DNA of 64,000 nt, taken from positions 62,001-126,000 of the forward strand of contig JADJLR010000004.1 of assembly GCA_016710015.1 (NCBI GenBank). Reading direction: 5' to 3'. Below the pieces are notes generated by a model that was given only the letters and a program-made list of their open reading frames with translations, was not told the origin of the DNA and searched no databases. Origin of the DNA: Flavobacteriales bacterium (GTDB lineage Bacteria; Bacteroidota; Bacteroidia; Flavobacteriales_F; PHOS-HE28). The first letter of the stretch is position 1. Every line of letters starts with the position of its first letter. Below, one piece after another: positions 24,012 to 31,974 of this stretch. Position numbers and translations under genes: made by a program.

Positions 24012-25958
24012 TCACGCGCTTGCCTTCCTTCCCTTGGATGCCTTCTGGTCCCCCAGCATCTCCTTCACCGCAGCGATCACAGCGACCTCATCGAAACCGC
24101 ACTCGGCATAGAGTTCTTTCTGTGAGCCGTGCTCCACCCACCGATCGGGGATGCCGAGGCGCTTCACTTGGGCACTGTAACCATGGTCGGCCATGAACTC
24201 GAGGACGGCGCTGCCCATGCCCCCTTGAATGCAGCCGTCTTCGATGGTGATCACGTGTTTGAACTTGCCAAAGACCTCGTGCAACAGCATTTCATCGATC
24301 GGTTTGGCGAAGCGCATGTCGTAATGGGCCACGCTGTATCCATCGGCTAGCAACGCATCGATGCCTTGAGCGGCGATATTCCCAATGTGACCGATGGAGA
24401 GAACGGCGATGTCTGTTCCGGAACGCACCTTCCGCCCCGTTCCGATGGCGATCTCCTTGAATGGGGTCTTCCACTCGGTCATCACTCCCTCGCCACGTGG
24501 ATAGCGGATGCTGAAGGGTCCACGATCCGGCAATTGTGCGGTATACATGAGGTTGCGCAGTTCCTCCTCATTCATCGGCGCACTTACGATCATGTTGGGG
24601 ATGCAGCGGAAATACGCAATGTCGAATGCCCCGTGGTGTGTTGGTCCATCGGCACCGGCCAGTCCTCCTCGATCCAGGCAGAACACCACGTTCAAGTTCT
24701 GCAAGGCCACATCGTGTACCACCTGATCATAGGCACGTTGCATGAACGAGCTGTAGATGTTGCAGAACGGGATCAGACCTTGGGTGGCCATTCCCGCGCT
24801 GAAGGTGACCGCGTGCTGCTCGGCGATGCCCACATCGAAGGCGCGGTCCGGCATGGCCTTCATCATGAGGTTGAGCGAACAGCCCGTGGGCATCGCCGGT
24901 GTGACACCAACGATCTTCTCGTTCTTCTCCGCGAGTTCCACGATCGTGTGGCCGAATACATCCTGGTATTTGGGCGGTTGCGGACTCTTCGGCACCACCT
25001 TGATGATCTCTCCCGTCTCCTTGTTGAAGAGTCCAGGCGCATGCCATACCGTTGGGCTGCCCGCCTCGGCCGGTGCATAGCCCTTGCCTTTGGTGGTAAC
25101 GATATGCAGGATCTTCGGGCCGGGAATGTCCTTCAGGTCGCGAAGCACCTTCACCAAGTGGTCCACATCGTGCCCATCCACCGGACCGAAGTAGCGGAAC
25201 CGCAGGCTTTCGAATAGGTTGCTTTGTTTCAGTAGCGCGCTCTTCACGGCGTTCTCCACCTTCTGCGCCACGGCTTGGGCATTGGGCCCGAACTTGCTCA
25301 CTTTTCCAAGCACTTTCCACACCTCATCCTTCACCTTATTGTAGGTGTGGCTGGTCGTGATGTCCGTGAGGTATTCCTTCAGCGCACCGACGTTCGGGTC
25401 GATGCTCATGCAATTGTCGTTGAGCACTACGAGCAGATCGCTGTTGGCGGTGCCGCCGTGGTTCAGTGCTTCGAACGCCATGCCTGCGGTCATCGCACCA
25501 TCGCCGATCACGGCAACACATTGTCGATCGGTCTCTCCCTTTAATTTGCTGGCCACGGCCATGCCCAAGGCACCTCCGATGCTGGTGCTGCTGTGCCCAA
25601 CACCGAACGTATCATACTCGCTTTCGCTCCGCTTGGGAAATCCGCTCAATCCTTTGTGGATGCGGTTGGTGTGGAAGGTATCGCGCCGTCCGGTGAGGAT
25701 CTTGTGGCCGTACGCTTGGTGGCCCACATCCCACACCAGTTGATCGTATGGCGTATTGAACACATAGTGCAATGCGACCGACAATTCCACCACACCCAAG
25801 CTTGCGCCGAAGTGTCCACCCTTCACGCTGACCACATCGATGATGAAATCGCGCAACTCGGTGCAGACCTGTTGGAGTTGCTCCTCGGATAGCTGACGAA
25901 GATCCGCTGGGAATTGGATCCCACTAAGGAGCGGATAGGTGGGTTCGGTCTTGCCCAT
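24012..25958 (-). CDS. dxs: 1-deoxy-D-xylulose-5-phosphate synthase
   Basis: 648 residues; thiamine-diphosphate enzyme joining pyruvate and glyceraldehyde-3-phosphate, feeding the MEP isoprenoid route and PLP synthesis. The TPP motif VIGDGAMTAGMAFEALNHGG...NDN is intact, preceded by LVWDVGHQAYGHKILTGRRD. The transketolase central and C-terminal domains show GIAEQHAVTFSAGMA and CLDRGGLAGADGPTHHGAFD. Length is standard. A TAACTTTG box lies 17 nt upstream. The toxin-like pseudogene follows 6 bp downstream on the same strand. Products feed the carotenoid genes at the right end of the window. Confidence 0.97.
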   Translation of the reverse strand: MGKTEPTYPLLSGIQFPADLRQLSEEQLQQVCTELRDFIIDVVSVKGGHFGASLGVVELSVALHYVFNTPYDQLVWDVGHQAYGHKILTGRRDTFHTNRIHKGLSGFPKRSESEYDTFGVGHSSTSIGGALGMAVASKLKGETDRQCVAVIGDGAMTAGMAFEALNHGGTANSDLLVVLNDNCMSIDPNVGALKEYLTDITTSHTYNKVKDEVWKVLGKVSKFGPNAQAVAQKVENAVKSALLKQSNLFESLRFRYFGPVDGHDVDHLVKVLRDLKDIPGPKILHIVTTKGKGYAPAEAGSPTVWHAPGLFNKETGEIIKVVPKSPQPPKYQDVFGHTIVELAEKNEKIVGVTPAMPTGCSLNLMMKAMPDRAFDVGIAEQHAVTFSAGMATQGLIPFCNIYSSFMQRAYDQVVHDVALQNLNVVFCLDRGGLAGADGPTHHGAFDIAYFRCIPNMIVSAPMNEEELRNLMYTAQLPDRGPFSIRYPRGEGVMTEWKTPFKEIAIGTGRKVRSGTDIAVLSIGHIGNIAAQGIDALLADGYSVAHYDMRFAKPIDEMLLHEVFGKFKHVITIEDGCIQGGMGSAVLEFMADHGYSAQVKRLGIPDRWVEHGSQKELYAECGFDEVAVIAAVKEMLGDQKASKGRKASA

Positions 25959-25974
25959 GTTCGGTACTAGTGAA

Positions 25975-26000
25975 CAAAGTTAACGGTCCATTGGTTCGTG
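25975..26000 (-). promoter_or_regulatory. dxs promoter, sequence shared with the neighbouring T9SS gene
   Basis: On the minus strand this reads CACGAACCAATGGACCGT then TAACTTTG, a consensus -7 box at 25982-25975. The same sequence, with two differences over 26 bases (23-bp core with one), recurs at 27116-27141 in the same orientation upstream of the gene starting at 27027. Confidence 0.6.
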
Positions 26001-26112
26001 GGAACTCTGTTCAAGAGGTCTCGAACGCGACGATCCGGCAACAATTGCCCAAGACCAGACGGAATTCATTGCACGACCAATATGTACGATACCGTCCGTG
26101 TGGTCCTGAAAG

Positions 26113-27027
26113 CTAAGGCGCTAGAACCTTACCCACTTGCGGATCCAGATATGCCCCTGAGGATCCGAAACTCGAAGCAAATAGACCGCGTTGGGGCAGG
26201 TCTGCTGCGGGAATGTTCGTGATACCGTGGCGGAGTAGGCCTTGGTCCATGACCCTGCCACGGATGTCCAACAACTGGAAGACGCAGTTCTTTGTGCCGA
26301 TCAATTGCACCTTCAACTCACTGGAACCTCCGTCGTACCACAGGATCGCAGGCGGATCGGTGCCACCTCGTTCGTCTATTCCCGCAACGACCGCACAATC
26401 ACTGTCCAGCACAACGTGTTGGTCGATCTCGGCATCGGAATAACAGCGCAGGTTCACGATGTTCGGTTCTATTGCCAGCGAATTCTGCGGATAGATGTAT
26501 TGCTCCAGAAAGCCGAATCGTTCAACAAGCGTATCCAAGTAGTAGATACTTTCCTCTCCCTGAAGAACCACATCAACAGCCCACCACGATAGATCAACGC
26601 CGTCCACATTCCGGACACCGACATCCGTGACGACATAGGTCAGTTCAGGGGACTCCATGAAAGGGACCGACCACCGATCCCCGATCTCCGCATCAAAGCG
26701 GTATAAGGTATCGACCACATCAGGCGTAAAGCGGTCGCGCAGGAAGACCGTATTGTCGACCTGTCCAGTGAATAACGACCATGCTTCCACATACGTTGGT
26801 GTGCCGCTTGACGAAAGATCCTGATACGTTGCGACGGAACGTAGTTTCTGCCAACTTACTCCATCGATCAAGGTATCGGAAGCGTACGTGGTTGAAACAT
26901 GACCATACGAACCGCCCACCTGGGCATAGGTGTGCCACCATTGGGCGCCAATGTTCGGGCACCATGGTTGTGCGGATACACTGAACGCGCTGGCCAAGGC
27001 CAGAAGTAATGCGCAAAGGGTCTTCAT
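26113..27027 (-). CDS. Secreted protein with frameshifted T9SS type A sorting domain
   Basis: 304 residues in the open frame from the ATG at 27027 (MKTLCALLLALASAFSVSAQ, a clear signal peptide; an ATG at 27039 is also possible). The body (FTGQVDNTVFLRDRF, YYLDTLVERFGFLEQYI) resembles uncharacterised Flavobacteriales secreted proteins. Near the end the frame reads LPQRGLFASSFGSS, while the shifted frame from about 26185 reads LLRVSDPQGHIWIRKWVRF and stops at 26121, exactly how a type A T9SS domain ends. A 1-2 nt indel near 26180-26195 therefore seems to have destroyed the sorting signal. It could also be an assembly error. The gene runs in the direction of dxs. Confidence 0.7.
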   Translation of the reverse strand: MKTLCALLLALASAFSVSAQPWCPNIGAQWWHTYAQVGGSYGHVSTTYASDTLIDGVSWQKLRSVATYQDLSSSGTPTYVEAWSLFTGQVDNTVFLRDRFTPDVVDTLYRFDAEIGDRWSVPFMESPELTYVVTDVGVRNVDGVDLSWWAVDVVLQGEESIYYLDTLVERFGFLEQYIYPQNSLAIEPNIVNLRCYSDAEIDQHVVLDSDCAVVAGIDERGGTDPPAILWYDGGSSELKVQLIGTKNCVFQLLDIRGRVMDQGLLRHGITNIPAADLPQRGLFASSFGSSGAYLDPQVGKVLAP

Positions 27028-27115
27028 GATCGTATCCATTTCAGTGTTGTTCAGTTGCCCTTGTTGTCGACCACCTTAAAGGGGATAACCCATTCAGAAG
27101 TGCCGACGTGGAAAC

Positions 27116-27141
27116 CGAAGTTAAGGGTCCATTGGTTCGTG
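27116..27141 (-). promoter_or_regulatory. Promoter-like sequence matching the dxs promoter
   Basis: On the minus strand it reads CACGAACCAATGGACCCT then TAACTTCG. It lies about 90 nt upstream of the ATG at 27027. The match to the dxs upstream copy (25975-26000) is 22 of 23 in the core. Confidence 0.55.
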
Positions 27142-27154
27142 TCGACCAAGGACC

Positions 27155-27392
27155 CAGGGCTATCGCCTCATATTTTCTGCGACCCCGCTGGGGTCGTTCT
27201 CCCATCAGGGGGGGATCTTCTAATATCTGTGATCCCTTTGGGATCAGAACGCAGCACTGGTCATTCTCCTTGTGGGTTGACCCCAGAGGGGTCACAGAGA
27301 ATAGAATTCGAGTTGGACGAACGTGTTCGACCCCAGCGGGGTCGCAGAAACAATAGACCTGGTGCGGAATGTATGTAGAGGCGATAGCCCTG
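27155..27392. repeat. Palindromic MITE-like element, copy 2, with perfect terminal inverted repeats
   Basis: 238 bp bounded by perfect 15-bp inverted ends (CAGGGCTATCGCCTC at 27155-27169; complement at 27378-27392). It is the inverse of the element at 1161-1391, with palindromes at 27180-27196, 27230-27246, 27278-27294 and 27328-27344. The second one reads GATCCC-TTT-GGGATC in place of GACCCC...GGGGTC, a coordinated change in both arms. Short direct matches (GACCC left, GACCA right) abut the 14-bp inner ends. No transposase or credible ORF is present. Confidence 0.88.
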
Positions 27393-27633
27393 ACCAAGAA
27401 TCTCCACGGAGACCCGGGCGGATACATGTGGCGGAAGCAGGCCCTTTGCCTTTTCGCTCCCGACCGTGATGAATGAGCAGCGAGCGTGTTGTTCCGAATG
27501 CTGCGGACTCGCGGATCGGACAACCGAACAGTACGTTTGGACGAGGCTTCCGAACCGACCTTCGTTCGTAACCCGGCCCGGCGGAATGCCGTTCAAAAGC
27601 GCCGTCGTGGCTACTTTGGCTGCGGGTCTACCC
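27393..27633. other. Non-coding stretch before the MBOAT gene
   Basis: With the repeat and the promoter region of the T9SS gene this completes a 600-bp gene-poor interval (27040-27633). The MBOAT frame is open back to 27466, but the extra residues are Cys/Arg-rich and do not resemble the family. No promoter box or RNA structure stood out. Confidence 0.5.
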
Positions 27634-29040
27634 ATGCTTTTCAATAGCGTTCCATTCTTCCTTCTTCTCGTACCGACGCTGTTGCTCTACTACGTGCCCT
27701 TCATGCAGCGTTTCCAGTTGCATGTGATCATCGCAGCGAGCTTCATCTTCTATGCATACAACATGCCTTGGCTGTTGTTATTGCTCATCGTTTCCTTGGG
27801 TATCAACACGCTAGCGAGCCACGCGGTGGTCTTCGGCCGAGCGGATCGGCGAAAGATGTACGCCACCGTGGGTGTAACGCTCAACTTGGTGGTACTCATC
27901 CTTTTCAAGTACAGCCCGCTGATCGGGCGCTCGTTCTTCGAAGGCAGCGGCATCGGTGAATTCCTGATCGCCATTCCGCTGCCGGTGGGCATTTCGTTCT
28001 TCACCTTTCAAGGGATCAGCTTGGTAGTTGACGCGTACCGGGGCAAGGATGTGCCGGACTACGCATCCATTGTGGTGAAGGGAATGTGGGAACACACGCT
28101 GCGCATCAGCACCTTCATTGCCTTCTTCGCGCAGCTGGTGGCTGGTCCTGTGGTGAAGGCCCATGAATTCCTGCCACAAGTGCGCACCAAGTACTTCAAG
28201 GACATCGCGTGGAATAGCGCGTTCGCCTCGTTGGTGGTCGGCTACTTCCTGAAGATGGTGGTGGCGGACAATTTGAAGGACCAGACGTTCTGGATCACCT
28301 TCCCCTATTTCAAGGACATGCACAGCATTACGTTGTTGGTGCTGCTTTTCGGTTACTCCATGCAGATCTTCGCGGACTTCGCGGGATACTCGCTCATCGC
28401 CATCGGGTTGGCGCGCTTGTTCGGTTACATCCTGATGGACAACTTCGACTTCCCATACATCGCGGCTACCTTCTCTGAATTCTGGCGCCGTTGGCATATC
28501 TCGCTTTCATCCTTCTTGCGTGAATACCTGTACATCCCGTTGGGCGGCAACCGCATGGGTGGTTTCCATACCTACAAGAACCTGATGATCACCATGGTGC
28601 TTGGCGGGCTTTGGCATGGAGCAGCATGGAGCTATGCGGTATGGGGTTTCTTCCACGGCTTGGTATTGGCCTTGGAACGCTTGACCAAGGACCTTGGCTG
28701 GAGCATGAAAGGCAAGGTGCCTCGCTTCCTTCACATGCTTTTCATCTTCACGAGTGTGACGTTCGCATGGCTCCTGTTCAAATTGCCGGAGTTCGACCAC
28801 GTCATCGTGTACGTCCGTATGCTCCTCCAGAACACGGACATTCCGAACATCCAGCCCATCATCATCTTCTTCACGGCCTTGTTCTCCGTACCGGTGGTAG
28901 CGTATCACCTGCTGTACTTGTGGACGCGCGAACCTCGACCTATCGTGGCCCGGATAAAGCCCATCGTCTATGGCGGTATGCTCTTTTTGATCCTTGTGAA
29001 TTCGGGCGGTGGCGCATCGTTCATCTACTTCCAGTTCTGA
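27634..29040 (+). CDS. MBOAT-family membrane O-acyltransferase (AlgI-like)
   Basis: 468-residue polytopic enzyme that moves acyl groups, usually acetyl, across the membrane to a polysaccharide or other acceptor. The family signature is clear: SEFWRRWHISLSSFLREYLY, IPLGGNR, and the catalytic-histidine segment LGGLWHGAAWSYAVWGFFHG. The start chosen is the ATG at 27634 (MLFNSVPFFLLLVPTLLLYY), which places the first helix at the N-terminus as in homologues. The next gene, 6 bp later, encodes an SGNH-like periplasmic protein, the standard partner (compare AlgJ/AlgX or DltD). Confidence 0.92.
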   Translation: MLFNSVPFFLLLVPTLLLYYVPFMQRFQLHVIIAASFIFYAYNMPWLLLLLIVSLGINTLASHAVVFGRADRRKMYATVGVTLNLVVLILFKYSPLIGRSFFEGSGIGEFLIAIPLPVGISFFTFQGISLVVDAYRGKDVPDYASIVVKGMWEHTLRISTFIAFFAQLVAGPVVKAHEFLPQVRTKYFKDIAWNSAFASLVVGYFLKMVVADNLKDQTFWITFPYFKDMHSITLLVLLFGYSMQIFADFAGYSLIAIGLARLFGYILMDNFDFPYIAATFSEFWRRWHISLSSFLREYLYIPLGGNRMGGFHTYKNLMITMVLGGLWHGAAWSYAVWGFFHGLVLALERLTKDLGWSMKGKVPRFLHMLFIFTSVTFAWLLFKLPEFDHVIVYVRMLLQNTDIPNIQPIIIFFTALFSVPVVAYHLLYLWTREPRPIVARIKPIVYGGMLFLILVNSGGGASFIYFQF

Positions 29041-29046
29041 TCGGGA

Positions 29047-29883
29047 ATGATCCGTCGTGCGTTCCTCGTCTTCTTGATCCTCACCATTGGCTACGCACTT
29101 TTCGTCGAATTCGTCAAGGTGGATCGGGACACATCACAGCATCAGGCCAGTGGCAATCGCATCAAGGCGGAGCAATTCGTGTTCGGAACAGATGACCCGG
29201 ATGCCACAGTGATCGTGGGCTCGTCCTTGTCCTTCCGCATCATCCTCGACAGTCTGCCCGCAGGCACCAGCAACTTGGGTTTCGGCGGGTTGAGCATTTA
29301 CGATGGACTGGAGCTGATCCGCCGATCGGGCAAGCACCCGGCCCGCGTGCTGATCGAAACGAACATGCTTTTCAAGGAACCTGACCATTCCTTTCTGGAT
29401 GCGGTCTTCGCTCCAGGGCTATACGCTTTGCGCCGGGAGATACCCATACTCCAAGAGGAGAACCAGCCCACCGGCGTGCTGGTCGGGTGGCTGAAGGAAC
29501 AGTTGCGCACAGTACCAGACGCCAGCGCCACAGGAACGGACAGCATGGCGATGAGTCAAACCCTGTTCGACACCAACATGGCCAGTTTCGCGGTGGTTCC
29601 GCCGGATAGTGTGCAGGACCGCTACCTCGATCTACTTGCCACGGAGGTGGCTGCTTTGGAAGCCCAACACATCGAAGTGATCTTCATGGAAGTTCCCGTT
29701 TCGCCGGAGATCACCGCTAGCCCCCTTGCCATGCGCAGTCGGGCGATGATCGAAGCGCGGTTCCCGGATCACCGGTTCCTACGCACGGACCCGAACATCA
29801 CGTGGCGCACAGCGGATGGCCTGCATTTGGAGCCACACAATGCACAGCGCTTCAGTAGTTGGCTGGCCAAAGCATTGCGTTGA
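29047..29883 (+). CDS. SGNH-hydrolase-like periplasmic protein, partner of MBOAT
   Basis: 278 residues with an N-terminal signal anchor (RRAFLVFLILTIGYALFVEF). The segment VIVGSSLSFRI provides a block I-like serine (GSS), and the C-terminal DGLHLEPHNAQRF the Asp-x-x-His pair of SGNH/GDSL enzymes. This architecture, directly behind an MBOAT gene, matches acetyltransferase partners that receive the acyl group in the periplasm. Sequence match to a named subfamily could not be established by eye. The acceptor, perhaps an exopolysaccharide or glycan, is unknown. Confidence 0.72.
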   Translation: MIRRAFLVFLILTIGYALFVEFVKVDRDTSQHQASGNRIKAEQFVFGTDDPDATVIVGSSLSFRIILDSLPAGTSNLGFGGLSIYDGLELIRRSGKHPARVLIETNMLFKEPDHSFLDAVFAPGLYALRREIPILQEENQPTGVLVGWLKEQLRTVPDASATGTDSMAMSQTLFDTNMASFAVVPPDSVQDRYLDLLATEVAALEAQHIEVIFMEVPVSPEITASPLAMRSRAMIEARFPDHRFLRTDPNITWRTADGLHLEPHNAQRFSSWLAKALR

Positions 29884-29920
29884 GCATAGGGCCATACGCG
29901 ATGGTCGCGTTTCGGAAGTC

Positions 29921-29928
29921 TACTTTCG
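29921..29928 (+). promoter_or_regulatory. -7 box close to the NYN gene start
   Basis: TACTTTCG ends 6 nt before the ATG at 29935; a transcript from it would have almost no leader. Confidence 0.45.
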
Positions 29929-29934
29929 TGGCGT

Positions 29935-30678
29935 ATGAAGAAGATCAACGACACCAAGATCGCTTTGCTGATCGATGGGGATAACGCGGCACCAAAGCGC
30001 CTAGCGGCCATCTTGGAGGAAGTGAGCAAGCAAGGCACCATCACCATTCGACGCATCTATGGGGACTGGACCAGCACGGGCATGACGGGTTGGAAGGATC
30101 TACTGAACCGCAACGCGATACAACCCGTGCAACAATTCGCCTATACCAAGGGCAAGAACAGCACGGATAGCACACTGATCATAGACGCGATGGATATTCT
30201 CCATGGCGAGTTGGTGGATGCCTTCTGCATTGTGAGTAGCGACAGTGATTACACCCGACTGGCGACCCGGCTGCGCGAAAGTGGGTTGTTCGTAATGGGC
30301 GTTGGCGAACAAAAGACACCCGATGCTTTCGTGAAGGCCTGCGAGCGCTTCATCTATGTGGAGAACTTGGATGTACAGGAAGATGCTAAGACCCCAGAAA
30401 GAGGTGGGAAGGTCGCACGGAAGAGTGCAGCCGCTCAACTTTCGAAGAACACGGCGTTGATGCGCAAACTACGTAAGGCCTTCGATATCGCGAAGGGCGA
30501 GGAAGAGGAGGTATCCTTGAGCTTGATCGGCCAAGCGTTGCGGCGTTTGGACCCCGGGTTCGACCCTCGGAGCTATGGCCATGCGTCGCTTTCCTCCTTG
30601 GTAAGCGCGTTGAAGGATCAACTGGAAACGCGGCGCGAAGAACGTGGCAATGCGGTAATGGTGCGCTTCAAGACCTAA
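29935..30678 (+). CDS. NYN-domain ribonuclease-like protein with OST-HTH/LOTUS domain
   Basis: 247 residues. The N-terminal NYN (PIN-like) domain shows the acidic metal site: D14 and D16 in ALLIDGDNA, D78 and D84 in STDSTLIIDAMDIL, and D103/D105 in VSSDSDYTRLATRLRE. These are the residues used for RNA cleavage in the family. After a basic linker (about 150-165) comes a helical domain, LRKAFDIAKGEEEEVSLSLI...LRRLDPGFDPRSYG...LSSLVSALKD, that fits OST-HTH/LOTUS, an RNA- or G-quadruplex-binding fold. NYN-LOTUS proteins are widespread in bacteria but poorly characterised. Confidence 0.88.
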   Translation: MKKINDTKIALLIDGDNAAPKRLAAILEEVSKQGTITIRRIYGDWTSTGMTGWKDLLNRNAIQPVQQFAYTKGKNSTDSTLIIDAMDILHGELVDAFCIVSSDSDYTRLATRLRESGLFVMGVGEQKTPDAFVKACERFIYVENLDVQEDAKTPERGGKVARKSAAAQLSKNTALMRKLRKAFDIAKGEEEEVSLSLIGQALRRLDPGFDPRSYGHASLSSLVSALKDQLETRREERGNAVMVRFKT

Positions 30679-30768
30679 GGATGGGATCGTCGTGACGCGC
30701 GATGGTCCTTTAGTGACCCAGAGCGGCCCACATCCTACCTATCGCCGAATGCCGATATTCGTCCCTGC

Positions 30769-31974
30769 ATGAACGCGTACACCCTTCTGATCATCCTGAG
30801 TGGGTTGGTCATTTTCAGTTATCTGTTCGACCTTTTCGCGAAAAAGACACAGCTACCCGCTGTGATCCTCCTCATGGGCATGGGTTTGGCCTTGCGGTTC
30901 GCTATAGACCACCTCGGGATCAACAAACCCGGCATCGTGGACATATTACCGGCGTTGGGCAACGTGGGCCTGATCATGATCGTGTTCGAAGGGGGGCTCG
31001 ACTTGGCCTATGACCGATCCAAGAACGTCTTGATCCGGAAGGCTTTTGTGTCAGCACTGGGCTTGTTGGTGATCACATCGGCAGCGATCGCCGGCTTGCT
31101 GCATTGGTACACCGAGGCCCCTTGGATCTCCTGTATCGCCAACGCCATTCCACTAAGCGTCATCAGTTCCGCAGTAGCTATCCCTTCGGTGGCGCACATC
31201 GGCAGCAAAACGCGCGAATTCGTGATCTACGAGTCATCGTTATCGGATATTCTCGGTATCGTGTTGTTCAACTTCGTGGTCTCCAACTCGACATTCGGCG
31301 CTCAAGCATTCGGTCACTTAGCCATTGAGGTCCTTGCTGTGATCCTACTGAGCGCGGTATTCTGCATGTTGCTGTTAGGCCTTTTAGGGCGGATCACCCA
31401 TTCGGTGAAGTTCTTCTTGATCATGGCCATCCTGGTGCTCGTATATGCCGTGGGCAAACAGTTCCATCTCTCCACGCTCGTGGTAGTGCTCGGTTTCGGC
31501 TTGTTCCTCGCGAACGCCAAGTTGATCCCTTTCAAGTGGTTCCACGAACGCTTCATGTATCCCCAGTTCGATCAGGACATGGCGCAGATGCACCAGCTCT
31601 CGCGAGAAACAGCCTTCTTGTTACGCACGTTCTTCTTCGTCCTTTTCGGATACACCTTGGTACCCAGCGAACTGCGGGGTATCACCACCTTGGTGCTTGC
31701 TTCCGCCATGCTTGTGCTGACCTTGGTGCTGCGAGCGTTGGCGATGATGGCCCTACGCATGAATGTGCGCCCACTCACGTACATCACCCCACGCGGGTTG
31801 ATCAGCATCCTGCTCTACTTGGGATTGCCGGAAACCTATCGGATCCCGGCCGTAAGCACTGGACTGCTTTTCGCTATGGTCCTTGGGACCTGCACGGTCA
31901 TGGCCATTGGTCTGATGGGTGCGAAGCCATCAACTCCCGAGGCTCCCACCGCCGACGGTCCCGAGGTCGTATAG
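30769..31974 (+). CDS. Cation:proton antiporter (CPA family)
   Basis: 401 residues, about 12 membrane helices in a Na+/H+ exchanger fold. Visible features are MIVFEGGLDLAYD in the fourth helix region, NAIPLSVISSAVAIPSVAHI and YESSLSDILGIVLFNFVV, the segment holding the acidic ion site of CPA members. It lacks a C-terminal RCK/TrkA domain, so it is a short transporter. The 3' end overlaps the convergent GNAT-nitrilase gene by 45 bp. Ion specificity (Na+ or K+) cannot be read from the sequence. Confidence 0.88.
   Translation: MNAYTLLIILSGLVIFSYLFDLFAKKTQLPAVILLMGMGLALRFAIDHLGINKPGIVDILPALGNVGLIMIVFEGGLDLAYDRSKNVLIRKAFVSALGLLVITSAAIAGLLHWYTEAPWISCIANAIPLSVISSAVAIPSVAHIGSKTREFVIYESSLSDILGIVLFNFVVSNSTFGAQAFGHLAIEVLAVILLSAVFCMLLLGLLGRITHSVKFFLIMAILVLVYAVGKQFHLSTLVVVLGFGLFLANAKLIPFKWFHERFMYPQFDQDMAQMHQLSRETAFLLRTFFFVLFGYTLVPSELRGITTLVLASAMLVLTLVLRALAMMALRMNVRPLTYITPRGLISILLYLGLPETYRIPAVSTGLLFAMVLGTCTVMAIGLMGAKPSTPEAPTADGPEVV

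Noticed and set aside
27466..27633. N-terminal extension of the MBOAT protein
   Set aside because: Cys/Arg-rich residues unlike the family; the ATG at 27634 places the first membrane helix correctly.
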